A stretch of 13,831 bases of DNA from Ectothiorhodospiraceae bacterium (GCA_007125455.1 SLDE01000061.1:1-13831), one strand, 5' to 3'; counted from the stretch's first letter, positions 1 to 7,766 are shown. A program made the numbers and translations. The notes: generated by a model from the letters alone, not told the origin.

Positions 1-45
1 CAATTCACTACGGGGATCAGGGCTGTTCTGCTTGAAGGGTAACAT
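1..45 (-). CDS. Start of an unidentified ORF, cut by the window edge
   Basis: An ATG at 45 on the minus strand lies 6 bases past the LysR stop codon and opens 15 codons that run off the window (MLPFKQNSPDPRSEL). Spacing and direction fit a gene following the LysR gene, but no good Shine-Dalgarno sequence precedes the ATG and 15 residues are too few to name a family. It may be chance. Confidence 0.3.
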   Translation of the reverse strand, partial: MLPFKQNSPDPRSEL

Positions 46-51
46 GGTGGC

Positions 52-951
52 TTAGGGGTGCTCTTTGCAATAGTGGCGGGCGAAGTCTAGCAGCTTCTCC
101 ATCGCCCGTAGGCGGAATTTCTGCTTTTGGTGGACAAAGGAGAAGGGGCGCTCCACCGGTTGATCCAGCTCCACCGCCACCAGCGAGCCGAGCTTCAGCT
201 CTTTGTCGATAGTGGCGCGCGAGAGGATGGAGAGCCCCATCCCCGCCTCCACCGCACCCTTGACCGCCTCGGGGCTACCCAGTTCCATCACGATATTCAG
301 GTCCTGCGGCGTGGCACCGGCCATGTTCATCGCTTCCAGCATCACCTCACGGGTGCCGGAGCCCTCCTCACGACAGATGTAGGGGTGCTTGAGCAGCTCG
401 GTGATCGGTACAGATTTCTTTTTAGCCAGTTTATGGCCTGGCGGCACGATCAGCACCATGCGATCCATGCGGCAGTTCTCCACCACCAGGTTTTTGTTGC
501 TCACCGGTGCCTCCACCACCCCCAGGTCGATGGTGTTGTTCTCCACCATCGAGACGATGCCGTCGGTATTGGCGACCTGGAGGCGGATCGACACCTCGGG
601 ATACTTGGCCTTGAAGTCCCCCAGCAGGGCCGGCAACATGTACTCGGCGATGGTGGTACTGGCCCCCAATAGCAACACCCCACTGACCTCTCCGGTCAGA
701 TCCCGTACCGAGTTTTCCATCTCGGCATAGAGGGCGAAGATCTTGTCCGCATAGCCGTAGACACGCTCACCGGCCTCGGTAAGACTGATGCGGTTGTGAG
801 TACGGTCAAACAGACGGGTATTAAAGTACTCTTCCAGCTGGCGCACCTGAAAGGTCACTGCCGGCTGGGTCATGTGCAGGGATTCGGCCGCCTTGGTAAA
901 GCTCAGCAGCCGAGCAACGGTATGAAACACCTGTAATCGTCGATCCGCCAT
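52..951 (-). CDS. LysR-family transcriptional regulator
   Basis: A 299-residue protein of normal LysR length. Residues 1-60 form the winged helix-turn-helix: the stretch around SFTKAAESLHMTQPAVTFQVRQ, then LEEYFNTRLFDR and the typical LTEAG wing. Residues about 88-290 are the periplasmic-binding-protein-like effector domain (GASTTIAEYMLP near its start, REEGSGTRE and the GMGLSIL segment later). By family it is a cytoplasmic tetrameric DNA-binding protein responding to a small ligand; neither ligand nor regulon can be read here. The ATG at 951 is supported by AAGGGGA six bases upstream on the minus strand. The gene lies 117 bp downstream of the DUF3301 gene in the same direction. A dyad with T-N11-A spacing in the upstream gap could be an autoregulatory site. 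The sequence resembles the large CysB/CbbR-type LysR subgroup, but I do not assign a specific member. Confidence 0.93.
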   Translation of the reverse strand: MADRRLQVFHTVARLLSFTKAAESLHMTQPAVTFQVRQLEEYFNTRLFDRTHNRISLTEAGERVYGYADKIFALYAEMENSVRDLTGEVSGVLLLGASTTIAEYMLPALLGDFKAKYPEVSIRLQVANTDGIVSMVENNTIDLGVVEAPVSNKNLVVENCRMDRMVLIVPPGHKLAKKKSVPITELLKHPYICREEGSGTREVMLEAMNMAGATPQDLNIVMELGSPEAVKGAVEAGMGLSILSRATIDKELKLGSLVAVELDQPVERPFSFVHQKQKFRLRAMEKLLDFARHYCKEHP

Positions 952-957
952 CGATAG

Positions 958-1009
958 TCCCCTTGTGGTAGGTTATATGTTTTATTTATCATGCCCAAGC
1001 ATACTTGAT
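958..1009 (-). promoter_or_regulatory. Leader and candidate operator/promoter of the LysR gene
   Basis: The gap upstream of the LysR gene is AT-rich against its neighbours. It contains the perfect dyad ATGC-CCAA-GCAT at 991-1002, overlapping a T-N11-A spacing (T989 to A1001), the loose LysR-box form. On the minus strand a possible -35 (TTGGGC) lies over the dyad and a possible -10 (TATAAC) lies close to the strong ribosome-binding site at 958-964. A regulator binding its own promoter is common in this family. The site call is inference from sequence form only. Confidence 0.3.
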
Positions 1010-1068
1010 GTGGACAAAGGGGAACAATAGGCGAGTCTGGTCGATAGCGGCTGGGGGTGATCAGGTTC

Positions 1069-1398
1069 TCACAACGAATCCTCGACATCCTCATAAAGCC
1101 CTCCATCGGGCAGATCCAGGTGCGTAGCCAACACCCTGGGGCCCAGCAGCTCCAGGCTGCCAGTGCGGCGCTGGGCACCGGTATCGGTGAACTCGAACTC
1201 ATAGCGCCGCCACAGCCGCACCCGTCCACTGCCATCACGACGTGGACGGATCTGCACTAGGGCCACCGTCTCATCCAGCAACTGCACAGACTGGTGCTGG
1301 CAGGCCAAACGGGCCGCCCGGATGGCCGCATCGCGCGCCACCGAGCCGCTGTACCACCACCAACCCAGCAGGGCGAGAACAATAAATGCAAGTTCCAA
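1069..1398 (-). CDS. DUF3301 family membrane-anchored protein
   Basis: A 109-residue small protein with one N-terminal hydrophobic segment (about residues 2-16, LAFIVLALLGWWWY) followed by a basic, soluble domain. The order of features, namely a short anchor, an alanine/arginine helix ending in a cysteine (DAAIRAARLAC), the LLDETVAL segment, a basic RRDGSGRVRLWRRYEFEF strand and a late LELLG segment, fits DUF3301, a gammaproteobacterial family of unknown function. The start is TTG at 1398: there is no in-frame ATG that would keep the anchor, and GTGGA lies about eight bases upstream. It is probably an inner-membrane protein with the domain on the cytoplasmic side, judging by the positive charges after the segment. 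It is divergent from the DUF2591-pyrC pair and upstream of the LysR gene. No biochemical role is known to me. Confidence 0.8.
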   Translation of the reverse strand: MELAFIVLALLGWWWYSGSVARDAAIRAARLACQHQSVQLLDETVALVQIRPRRDGSGRVRLWRRYEFEFTDTGAQRRTGSLELLGPRVLATHLDLPDGGLYEDVEDSL

Positions 1399-1511
1399 GG
1401 GTATATTCCACCAATCAAACGGGATAGCCAGGCCTGTGCCAAGCCTAATGCCTCATGAATTCGTGCTAGGATAGAGGCATCCTTGACAACGACTAAAGAA
1501 CGAGCCGTACC

Positions 1512-1835
1512 ATGAAGGTATCCGAACTGACCAACCCACAGCTGGATCACTGGGTGGCCCGTGGCCTGGAGCTGGAGCTTGTCACCGGCGAGGATGGCCA
1601 CGAATACTACCACCCGGGCCACAACCTGCCACCACGACGCTGGAACCCCAGCCGCTACTGGTCACAGGGCGGCCCGCTGCTCGAACAGTACCACATCGAC
1701 CTGAACTGGGATACCGAGGGCAGCCAGCAGTGGTCCGCCTCCATCGACCCGGACATCCTCGCCGAGGGCAGGACGGTGCTGGAGGCAGCGATGCGCGCCT
1801 TTGTCATGCTGATGTTTGGCGATGAAGTCCATTAA
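1512..1835 (+). CDS. DUF2591 (phage NinX-like) family protein
   Basis: A 107-residue acidic protein opening MKVSELTNPQLDHWVARGLE, the characteristic start of DUF2591, a family best known from lambdoid phages and prophages and of unknown function. A tryptophan-rich middle (WNPSRYWSQGGPLLEQY) and the end (EAAMRAFVMLMFGDEV) also fit that family. No signal peptide or membrane segment is visible. The start is the first ATG after the divergent gap; the upstream sequence offers only a weak ribosome-binding site. The stop is 17 bp before pyrC on the same strand, so the two are probably co-transcribed. There is no integrase or other phage gene nearby, so this looks like a domesticated chromosomal copy. 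Family assignment rests on remembered sequence resemblance. Confidence 0.72.
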   Translation: MKVSELTNPQLDHWVARGLELELVTGEDGHEYYHPGHNLPPRRWNPSRYWSQGGPLLEQYHIDLNWDTEGSQQWSASIDPDILAEGRTVLEAAMRAFVMLMFGDEVH

Positions 1836-1852
1836 AAACACAAGGCTCACCC

Positions 1853-2884
1853 ATGCAAACCCTGACCATTACCCGCCCCGACGACTGGCACCTGCACCTG
1901 CGCGACAGTGATGCCCTCAAGGCCGTGGTTGGCCATACCGCCGAACGCTTTGGCCGCGCCATCATCATGCCCAACCTCAAGCCGCCGGTAACCACCACCG
2001 CCCAGGCGCAGGCCTATCGCGAACGCATCCTCGCCGCGCTCCCCGAAAATAGCCACTTCGAGCCGCTGATGACGCTCTACCTCACCGACAACACCCCGCC
2101 GGAAGAGATCGCCCGCGCCCGGGAGAGTGGTGTGGTGCATGCGGTCAAGCTCTATCCGGCCGGGGCCACCACCAACTCCGATTCAGGGCTTACCGACATC
2201 CACAAGACCGAGGCCACCCTGGCAGCGATGGCCGAACTGGGCATGCCGCTATTGGTGCACGGCGAGGTGACCGCCCATGAAGTGGACATCTTCGACCGCG
2301 AACGGGTCTTCCTGGAAACCGTGCTCGCCCCCCTGCTGGAGCGCCACCCAAGGCTGAAGGTGGTCGCCGAACACATCACCACCGCCGAAATGGCGCGCTT
2401 CGTCGAAGGAGCGGGGGCCAATGTAGCGGCCACCATCACCCCGCAACACCTGCTGCTCAACCGCAATGCGATGCTGGTGGGCGGGATGCGCCCACACCAC
2501 TACTGCCTGCCGGTGCTCAAGCGCGAAACCCACCGTGAAGTGCTGGTAGAACTAGCCACCTCGGGCAACCCGAAGTTCTTTCTTGGCACCGACAGCGCCC
2601 CCCACGCCAAGGGGGCCAAAGAGAGCGCCTGCGGCTGCGCCGGGATCTACAGTGCCCACGCCGCCATTGAGCTGTATGCCGAGGTCTTTGAAAAGGCCAA
2701 CGCACTGGACAAACTCGAAGGCTTCGCCAGCTTCCACGGGGCCGACTTCTACGGCCTGCCGCGCAACCGCGATACCATCACCCTGGTGCGCGAGCCCTGG
2801 CAAGTCCCCGCCAGCTACCCCTTTGGCAACGAGAGTCTGATCCCGCTGCGTGCCGGTGAGACGCTCTCCTGGCGGATGGCTTAG
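1853..2884 (+). CDS. pyrC: Dihydroorotase
   Basis: A 343-residue enzyme of the short class II dihydroorotase type (E. coli PyrC is about 348). It catalyses reversible cyclisation of N-carbamoyl-L-aspartate to dihydroorotate, the third step of pyrimidine synthesis, in the cytoplasm. The binuclear zinc ligands are visible: H13 and H15 in DDWHLHLRD, the lysine that is carbamylated in the family (K99 in VKLYPAGATTNS), H136 in LLVHGE, H174 in VAEHITT and D247 in LGTDSAPH. The substrate-contacting MPNLKPPV segment is at 39-46. AAGG seven bases upstream supports the ATG. It follows the DUF2591 gene by 17 bp. Its TAG (2882-2884) overlaps by 4 bp the stop of the convergent phosphotransferase gene, leaving no room for a separate terminator. 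No PyrR site or leader attenuator is seen. Confidence 0.97.
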   Translation: MQTLTITRPDDWHLHLRDSDALKAVVGHTAERFGRAIIMPNLKPPVTTTAQAQAYRERILAALPENSHFEPLMTLYLTDNTPPEEIARARESGVVHAVKLYPAGATTNSDSGLTDIHKTEATLAAMAELGMPLLVHGEVTAHEVDIFDRERVFLETVLAPLLERHPRLKVVAEHITTAEMARFVEGAGANVAATITPQHLLLNRNAMLVGGMRPHHYCLPVLKRETHREVLVELATSGNPKFFLGTDSAPHAKGAKESACGCAGIYSAHAAIELYAEVFEKANALDKLEGFASFHGADFYGLPRNRDTITLVREPWQVPASYPFGNESLIPLRAGETLSWRMA

Positions 2885-3855
2885 CAGTAACGCCCAACCA
2901 CCCCCATCGCGACCTGACGGCTGTAGTCGTGAATCTTCCAGTGCTCGGGCATCCAGCCGACCAGGAAGCGGTAAAAGTCCGCCTGCGCCACGGGAAACAG
3001 TTCGCGCCACCCAGCCTCGACTGCATCGGCCTGCCCACCCTTGCCTTGCTGGGCCAGGGCATCGCGCAGGGTGTTGAAGTAGCCATCCAGCAATGGGGCC
3101 TCCCATTGCCGCTGTTTTCGCTCGCTCAGGCAACTACCGAGGAAATAGGCCACATCCTTCATCCCGCAGCCACCACCAACGTACTGAAAGTCCACCGCCG
3201 CCACTGCACGCCCGTCTGCCGAGAAACAGAAGTTGGCCACCTTGGCGTCGCCATGAATCAGCGTCTTGAAGGGGGTCTCCTCCAGCGCCCGATCCAGCGC
3301 GGCAGCCGCATCGCGGATGGCCGGTTCTTCTATCGCGGCCCATTCGTCCGGACGGGTGGCCAGATGCCAGTAGCTGCCCTGGGTCCATAGCCCCTGGGGC
3401 TCGGCACCCATGAAACGGGCATGAAAGTGGGCCAGCCAGTCGAGGCAAACCCTTGCCTGGTCGAAGCCCAGCTCACTCTCACGCCGGGGAAAACCGGCGG
3501 CGTCCAGATCTTCCAGTACCATCAGGTGATCCCCGTCCTGGCTCTGCACCTGGTAGCAGCGGGGCAGCCGACAGGCCGCATCGCACTGCCCTGCCCACTT
3601 GCCATACCAGGCCATTTCCACCTCGTAGGAGTGCAGTTTGCGCTGGTGTGAGCGGTCGTTGTGCCAGCCACGGGGATGATCCACCTCAGAGGGGAAGATC
3701 ACGTGCTTGAGGATCACGCGATCAATCTCAGCCCCTTCCAGGTGGAAGCGAACGATCTCTCCATAACCACTCCACAGTGACTGCAATACCTCGCCACGCC
3801 GTGCAACTCGCGCACCGGTGGCCTGGCAGACAAGCTGCTCCAAAGGGTGTGACAT
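2881..3855 (-). CDS. Phosphotransferase with aminoglycoside/choline-kinase fold (ecdysteroid-kinase-like)
   Basis: A 324-residue soluble protein. The catalytic loop (Brenner motif) is at 201-208, HGDAKVAN: D203 would be the catalytic base and N208 a metal ligand. The following metal-binding aspartate is D222 in AVDFQYVGGG. K50 in VILKHV is a candidate ATP-binding lysine, and VLEDLD at 113-118 is the usual hinge segment. This pattern, with GGGCGMKDVAYFLG after the DFQ, resembles the EcKinase/DUF1679 branch of the kinase-like superfamily, which phosphorylates small alcohols; the substrate here cannot be read. A longer frame opens at 3963, but the ATG at 3855 has AGGAG eight bases upstream and gives the normal family length, so I prefer it. 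Its TAA overlaps the pyrC stop. It follows the nifJ terminators on the same strand by 40 bp. Confidence 0.87.
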   Translation of the reverse strand: MSHPLEQLVCQATGARVARRGEVLQSLWSGYGEIVRFHLEGAEIDRVILKHVIFPSEVDHPRGWHNDRSHQRKLHSYEVEMAWYGKWAGQCDAACRLPRCYQVQSQDGDHLMVLEDLDAAGFPRRESELGFDQARVCLDWLAHFHARFMGAEPQGLWTQGSYWHLATRPDEWAAIEEPAIRDAAAALDRALEETPFKTLIHGDAKVANFCFSADGRAVAAVDFQYVGGGCGMKDVAYFLGSCLSERKQRQWEAPLLDGYFNTLRDALAQQGKGGQADAVEAGWRELFPVAQADFYRFLVGWMPEHWKIHDYSRQVAMGVVGRYC

Positions 3856-3894
3856 CACAATGACTCCTGATACGCCGGAAACGAACAGAACAAT

Positions 3895-3936
3895 AAAAAA
3901 GGCCGTGCTGACGGATAATACCCCCCATGCACGGCC
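3895..3936 (-). terminator. Rho-independent terminator, distal of two after nifJ
   Basis: On the minus strand a perfect 8-bp stem GGCCGTGC / GCACGGCC (3929-3936 with 3901-3908) closes a 20-base loop and is followed at once by six U residues (3895-3900). The plus-strand side has no U tract, so it is directional and would stop transcripts from nifJ. It lies 40 bp ahead of the phosphotransferase start. Confidence 0.85.
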
Positions 3937-3945
3937 CGATAAAAA
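3911..3945 (-). promoter_or_regulatory. Possible promoter of the phosphotransferase gene, inside the terminator
   Basis: Minus-strand TATTAT (3915-3920) matches the sigma70 -10 consensus in five of six positions. A poor -35 (TTTATC) lies 17 bases upstream. A gene placed only 40 bp after a strong terminator needs a promoter near here, which is the main argument; the hexamers alone are weak. Confidence 0.28.
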
Positions 3946-3980
3946 TGCATCCGCAGCGTCCACAGCGGTGCCACGGATGC
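3941..3980 (-). terminator. Rho-independent terminator, proximal of two after nifJ
   Basis: On the minus strand a 7-bp stem GCATCCG / CGGATGC (3974-3980 with 3947-3953) is followed, after one A, by five U residues (3941-3945). The stem is shorter and the loop longer than in the second hairpin, so on its own it would be leaky. Together they form a tandem terminator pair. Confidence 0.6.
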
Positions 3981-4035
3981 CCTTCCCCTTTTTGCTTTTA
4001 CTGCTCCCTTTTTCTTTTTGCTTCTCTCTTGCTCT
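3981..4035. other. Polypyrimidine/polypurine tract downstream of nifJ
   Basis: About 55 bases are almost wholly pyrimidine on the plus strand (purine-rich in the nifJ transcript), with a CCCTTTTT...TTTGCTT motif occurring twice. It sits between the nifJ stop codon and the tandem terminators. I see no reading frame with coding character in it. Confidence 0.6.
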
Positions 4036-4039
4036 AAGA

Positions 4040-7000
4040 CTACATGGTCGGCTGGAACTCGGAGGGCTCCTGCAGTGACATGTGCTCGTAGGTCTGCCAG
4101 CGCAGGTCGAGGGAGTCCTGGGCCAACTGCATCAGGCGCGCCGCCTCCTGCGGGTGGTTCTTCTGCAGCTGTTTGTAGCGCTGCTCGTTGTAGGCAAAGT
4201 CGGTGAGCGGGCGCGAGGGACGGGTCGAGTCGAGAATGAACGGTCGACGTCCCTTCTTGCGCAGCAGCGGGTTGTAGCGCACCAGCGGCCAGTAGCCGGT
4301 TTCCACCGCCAGCTCCTGCTGCTTGAGGCTGTCGCGCAGGTCGATGCCGTGGGCGATACAGGGGCTGTAGGCGAGGATGATGGATGGCCCTGGGTAGTCC
4401 TCTGCCTCGCGCATCGCCTGCAAGGTCTGCTGCGGGTTGGCACCCATCGCCACACGCGCCACGTAGACGTTACCGTAGGAGATCGCCTGTAGCGCCAGGT
4501 CCTTTTTCGCCACGGCCTTGCCGGCCGCGGCAAACTTGGCGGTGGCGGCGATCGGGGTGGACTTGGAGGCCTGGCCACCGGTGTTGGAGTAGACCTCGGT
4601 GTCCAGGACCAAGACGTTGATATTACGCCCGGAGGCCAACGCGTGATCGAGGCCGGAGGAGCCGATGTCGTAGGCCCAGCCATCGCCACCCACCAGCCAC
4701 ACGCTGCGGCGCACCAGGTGGTCGACCACGGTGAGCAGGTCGCGGGCGCGCGGGTCGTCCATCGCTTGCAGACGGCGCTTGAGCTCCTGTACCCGCTCGC
4801 GCTGCTCACGCATCGCCGAACCGATGTGCTGGGAGGTATCCATCAGGGCGTTGAGAAACTTCGGTTCGAACACGTCACGCATCTCATCCAGCAAGGATTT
4901 GGCCAGTGCCATGTGCTGGTCGGCGGCGACGCGCATCCCCAGCCCGAACTCGGCGTTATCTTCAAACAGCGAGTTGGACCAGGCTGGGCCCCGGCCCTCT
5001 TTGTTGGTACTCCACGGGGTGGCCGGCAGGTTGCCGCCGTAGATGGAGGAGCAGCCAGTGGCGTTGGCCACCAGCAGGCGCGGGCCGAACAGCTGGGTCA
5101 GCAGGCGCACGTAGGGGGTCTCGCCGCAACCGGCGCAGGCACCGGAGAATTCGAACAGCGGTTCGAGGAACTGGGCACCGCGCACCGAGGCGAAGTTGAC
5201 GGTGGAACGGCGGTTGACCGGCAGCGACTCGAAGAAGTCGATGTTCTCGCGCCCATGTTCCAGATAGGGGGCCTTGTCATCCATGTTGATCGCCTTGCGG
5301 CTTTTGTCGTTGAGGTCGTAGGCCGGGCAGGCCTCGACACACAGCCCACAGCCGGTGCAGTCTTCCAGATAAATCTGCAGGGTGTAGCGGGTTTCGGGGA
5401 AGCCACGGGCGCTGACCGGGGCGGATTGGAAGCCCTGCGGTGCCCCATCGAGCAGCGTATCGTTGTAGAAGCGCGCGCGGATCACACTGTGCGGGCAGAC
5501 AAAGGAGCAGTTGCCGCACTGGATACAGGTGTCCGGCTCCCAGCGGGGCACGAAGTCGGAGATATTGCGCTTCTCCCACTGGGCCGTGCCGCTGGGGTAG
5601 GTGCCATCCACCGGGATCATGCTCACCGGCAGGCTGTCCCCATGCCCGGCCAGCATCGGTGCGGTGACTTCCTGCACGAACTTGGGGGCACGCGGTGAGA
5701 CCGGTGGCTTCATTGCCAGCTCGGAGCTGACCTGCGCAGGCACCTCAACCTGATGCAGGTGGTCAAGTGCGGCGTCCACCGCCTTGAAGTTTTGCTGCAC
5801 CACGTCGGCGCCCTTGCGCATGTAGGTCTTTTCGATCGCCGTCTTGATCTTGGCGATCGCCTCATCACGCGGCAACACCCCGGAGAGGGCGAAGAAACAG
5901 GTCTGCATGATGGTGTTGATGCGTCCCCCCATGCCCGCATTGCGCGCGACGGTGGTGGCATCGATCACATAGAAGGCCAGCGCGCGATCGACGATGATCT
6001 GCTGCACCGCACGGGGCAACTCATCCCACACCTTGTCGGGGGCCACCGGGCTATTGAGCAGGAATACCGCACCCTCTGCCGCCTCGTCGAGCATCTCCAC
6101 CTGGTTGATGAAGTTGTACTTGTGACAGGCGATGAAGTTGGCCGAGGTGATCAGATAGGGGGCACGGATCGGATCGGGACCAAAGCGCAGGTGTGAGGTG
6201 GTCTGAGAACCGGCCTTCTTGGAGTCGTAAACAAAATAGCCCTGACAGAAGAGATCGGTGCTCTCGCCGATGATCTTGATGGAGTTTTTGTTGGCCGAGA
6301 CGGTACCGTCCGAGCCCAGACCGTAGAACATCGCACGGGTCACATTGCCCGGTTCGATCACGTAATCCGGGTCGTAGGGGATACTGGTGTGGCATACATC
6401 GTCGATGATACCGACAGTGAAGTGGTTCTTCGGTGCCTCGTTGGCGAGGTTGTCGAACACACCCTTGGCCATCGCCGGGGTAAACTCTTTGGAGGACAGG
6501 CCGTAGCGCCCACCGATCACCCTGGGCAGATGCGTCAGTTGCCCATTGTTCCAGGCCTCGGACAGGGCGGTGACCACGTCCTGATAAAGCGGCTCGCCGC
6601 TGGCACCCGGCTCCTTGGTGCGATCCAGCACCGCGATGCGGCGGCAGCTCTTCGGCAATGCGGCGATCAGGTGTTCCATGCTGAAGGGGCGGAACAGGCG
6701 CACGGTCAGCACCCCCAGCTTGCGCCCATCGGCATTCAGCTTGTCGACGGTCTCCTCCAGGGTCTGGGCACCCGAGCCCATCACCACCACCACGTCCTCG
6801 GCATCGTCGGCACCGTGGTAATCGAACAGGTGGTACTGACGACCGGTCAGCTTGGCCAGCTCGTCCATGGTCTCCTGCACCAGTTCGGGTACGGCGGCAT
6901 AGAAGGGGTTGGCGCTCTCGCGGCCCTGGAAGTAGACATCCGGGTTTTGCGCGGTACCACGGATAAAGGGGTTGTCCGGGTTCAGCGCCCGCTGGCGATG

Positions 7001-7615
7001 GGCATGCACCAGAGTGTCGTCGATCATCTGACGGATCTGCTCATCCTCGATCAGGCGGATCTTGTTGATCTCGTGCGAGGTGCGAAAGCCGTCGAAAAAG
7101 TTGATAAACGGCACACGCGACTTCAGCGTGGCCGCATGGGTGATCAGCGCCGCGTCGTGGGCCTCCTGTACCGAGCAGGAGGCCAGCATGGCAAAGCCGG
7201 TCATGCGCGCCGCCATGACGTCTTGATGGTCACCAAAGATCGACAGCGCCTGGGCGGCGATGGAGCGGGCCGCCACATGGAACACCGTGGAGGTCAGCTC
7301 ACCGGCGATCTTATACATATTGGGCAGCATCAACAGCAGCCCCTGGGAGGCGGTAAAGGTGGTGGTTAGCGCACCGGTCTGCAGGGCACCGTGCGCGGTA
7401 CCGGCGGCACCACCCTCGCTCTGCATCTCAATCACCTGCGGCACCTGGCCCCAGATATTCTTCACTCCCTGGGTGGCCCACAGGTCGGACAGCTCCGACA
7501 TATCCGACGACGGGGTGATCGGATAAATCGAGCAGATCTCACTCACCCGATAGGCGATGTGCGCCACCGCGTGGCCGCCGTCGACGGTAACCAGTTTTGC
7601 CTTTTGTTCACTCAT
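4040..7615 (-). CDS. nifJ: Pyruvate:ferredoxin (flavodoxin) oxidoreductase, homodimeric type
   Basis: A full-length 1191-residue single-chain enzyme (family usually 1170-1200). It converts pyruvate, CoA and oxidised ferredoxin or flavodoxin to acetyl-CoA, CO2 and reduced carrier, and can run backwards as pyruvate synthase. Domain I begins with YPITPSS (31-37), with E67 in EMQSEGG. The 2[4Fe-4S] ferredoxin domain has C697/700/703/707 (CIQCGNCSFVCP) and C753/756/759/763 (CTGCGLCVEACP). The C-terminal thiamine domain carries the CAGCGE and GCSS cysteines expected for the third, proximal cluster, and the thiamine-diphosphate motif starting GDG at 977-979 and continuing to YSNTGGQASK. The enzyme is cytoplasmic and oxygen-sensitive in most relatives. 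AGGAA six bases before the ATG supports the start. It lies 151 bp downstream of the FAD/NAD(P) iron-sulfur gene, likely in the same operon, and is followed by tandem terminators. Despite the name, no nif genes are nearby, so a role in central carbon or electron metabolism is more likely than nitrogen fixation. Confidence 0.97.
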   Translation of the reverse strand: MSEQKAKLVTVDGGHAVAHIAYRVSEICSIYPITPSSDMSELSDLWATQGVKNIWGQVPQVIEMQSEGGAAGTAHGALQTGALTTTFTASQGLLLMLPNMYKIAGELTSTVFHVAARSIAAQALSIFGDHQDVMAARMTGFAMLASCSVQEAHDAALITHAATLKSRVPFINFFDGFRTSHEINKIRLIEDEQIRQMIDDTLVHAHRQRALNPDNPFIRGTAQNPDVYFQGRESANPFYAAVPELVQETMDELAKLTGRQYHLFDYHGADDAEDVVVVMGSGAQTLEETVDKLNADGRKLGVLTVRLFRPFSMEHLIAALPKSCRRIAVLDRTKEPGASGEPLYQDVVTALSEAWNNGQLTHLPRVIGGRYGLSSKEFTPAMAKGVFDNLANEAPKNHFTVGIIDDVCHTSIPYDPDYVIEPGNVTRAMFYGLGSDGTVSANKNSIKIIGESTDLFCQGYFVYDSKKAGSQTTSHLRFGPDPIRAPYLITSANFIACHKYNFINQVEMLDEAAEGAVFLLNSPVAPDKVWDELPRAVQQIIVDRALAFYVIDATTVARNAGMGGRINTIMQTCFFALSGVLPRDEAIAKIKTAIEKTYMRKGADVVQQNFKAVDAALDHLHQVEVPAQVSSELAMKPPVSPRAPKFVQEVTAPMLAGHGDSLPVSMIPVDGTYPSGTAQWEKRNISDFVPRWEPDTCIQCGNCSFVCPHSVIRARFYNDTLLDGAPQGFQSAPVSARGFPETRYTLQIYLEDCTGCGLCVEACPAYDLNDKSRKAINMDDKAPYLEHGRENIDFFESLPVNRRSTVNFASVRGAQFLEPLFEFSGACAGCGETPYVRLLTQLFGPRLLVANATGCSSIYGGNLPATPWSTNKEGRGPAWSNSLFEDNAEFGLGMRVAADQHMALAKSLLDEMRDVFEPKFLNALMDTSQHIGSAMREQRERVQELKRRLQAMDDPRARDLLTVVDHLVRRSVWLVGGDGWAYDIGSSGLDHALASGRNINVLVLDTEVYSNTGGQASKSTPIAATAKFAAAGKAVAKKDLALQAISYGNVYVARVAMGANPQQTLQAMREAEDYPGPSIILAYSPCIAHGIDLRDSLKQQELAVETGYWPLVRYNPLLRKKGRRPFILDSTRPSRPLTDFAYNEQRYKQLQKNHPQEAARLMQLAQDSLDLRWQTYEHMSLQEPSEFQPTM

Positions 7616-7637
7616 ATTGGATTCCTAAAAAAGATTT

Positions 7638-7754
7638 CAACGCAGAGATCGCCGGGTGTTCCTGTGGGTAATGACCGCGTTCATCAGCCAGCCTACTCAG
7701 TTCCAGCAAGGCATAGCCGAATATACCTCTGCGATCTCTGCGATCTCTGCGTTG
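7638..7754. repeat. Long-spaced inverted repeat with tandem 9-mers between the flavoprotein gene and nifJ
   Basis: The arms CAACGCAGAGATCGC (7638-7652) and GCGATCTCTGCGTTG (7740-7754) are exact reverse complements separated by 87 bases. Next to the right arm the unit TGCGATCTC is repeated in tandem (about 7729-7747). On the minus strand the second arm is followed by AAATC and six U residues (7626-7631), just before the nifJ ribosome-binding site. It could therefore fold in the leader as a weak terminator or processing site, or it may simply be a copy of a dispersed intergenic repeat. No coding frame is credible here. Confidence 0.75.
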
Positions 7755-7766
7755 CAATGTGTGCAT

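Noticed and set aside
1483..1511. Sigma70 promoter using TTGACA at 1483-1488 ahead of the DUF2591 gene
   Set aside because: The -35 is perfect, but at 16-18 bases spacing there is no acceptable -10 and the start codon would fall on it.
3856..3963. N-terminal extension of the phosphotransferase that would add a hydrophobic segment
   Set aside because: The upstream codons cross a strong terminator hairpin for the preceding gene, while the ATG at 3855 has a good ribosome-binding site and yields normal family length.
4643..5698. Plus-strand open frame of 351 codons opposite nifJ
   Set aside because: Shadow of the nifJ iron-sulfur and thiamine region; no family features and no ribosome-binding site argument.
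6389..7369. Long plus-strand open frame of 326 codons opposite nifJ
   Set aside because: It is antisense to the well-supported NifJ frame, its protein is histidine/glycine/glutamine-rich as expected for a complement of GC-rich coding DNA, and it has no recognisable domain.
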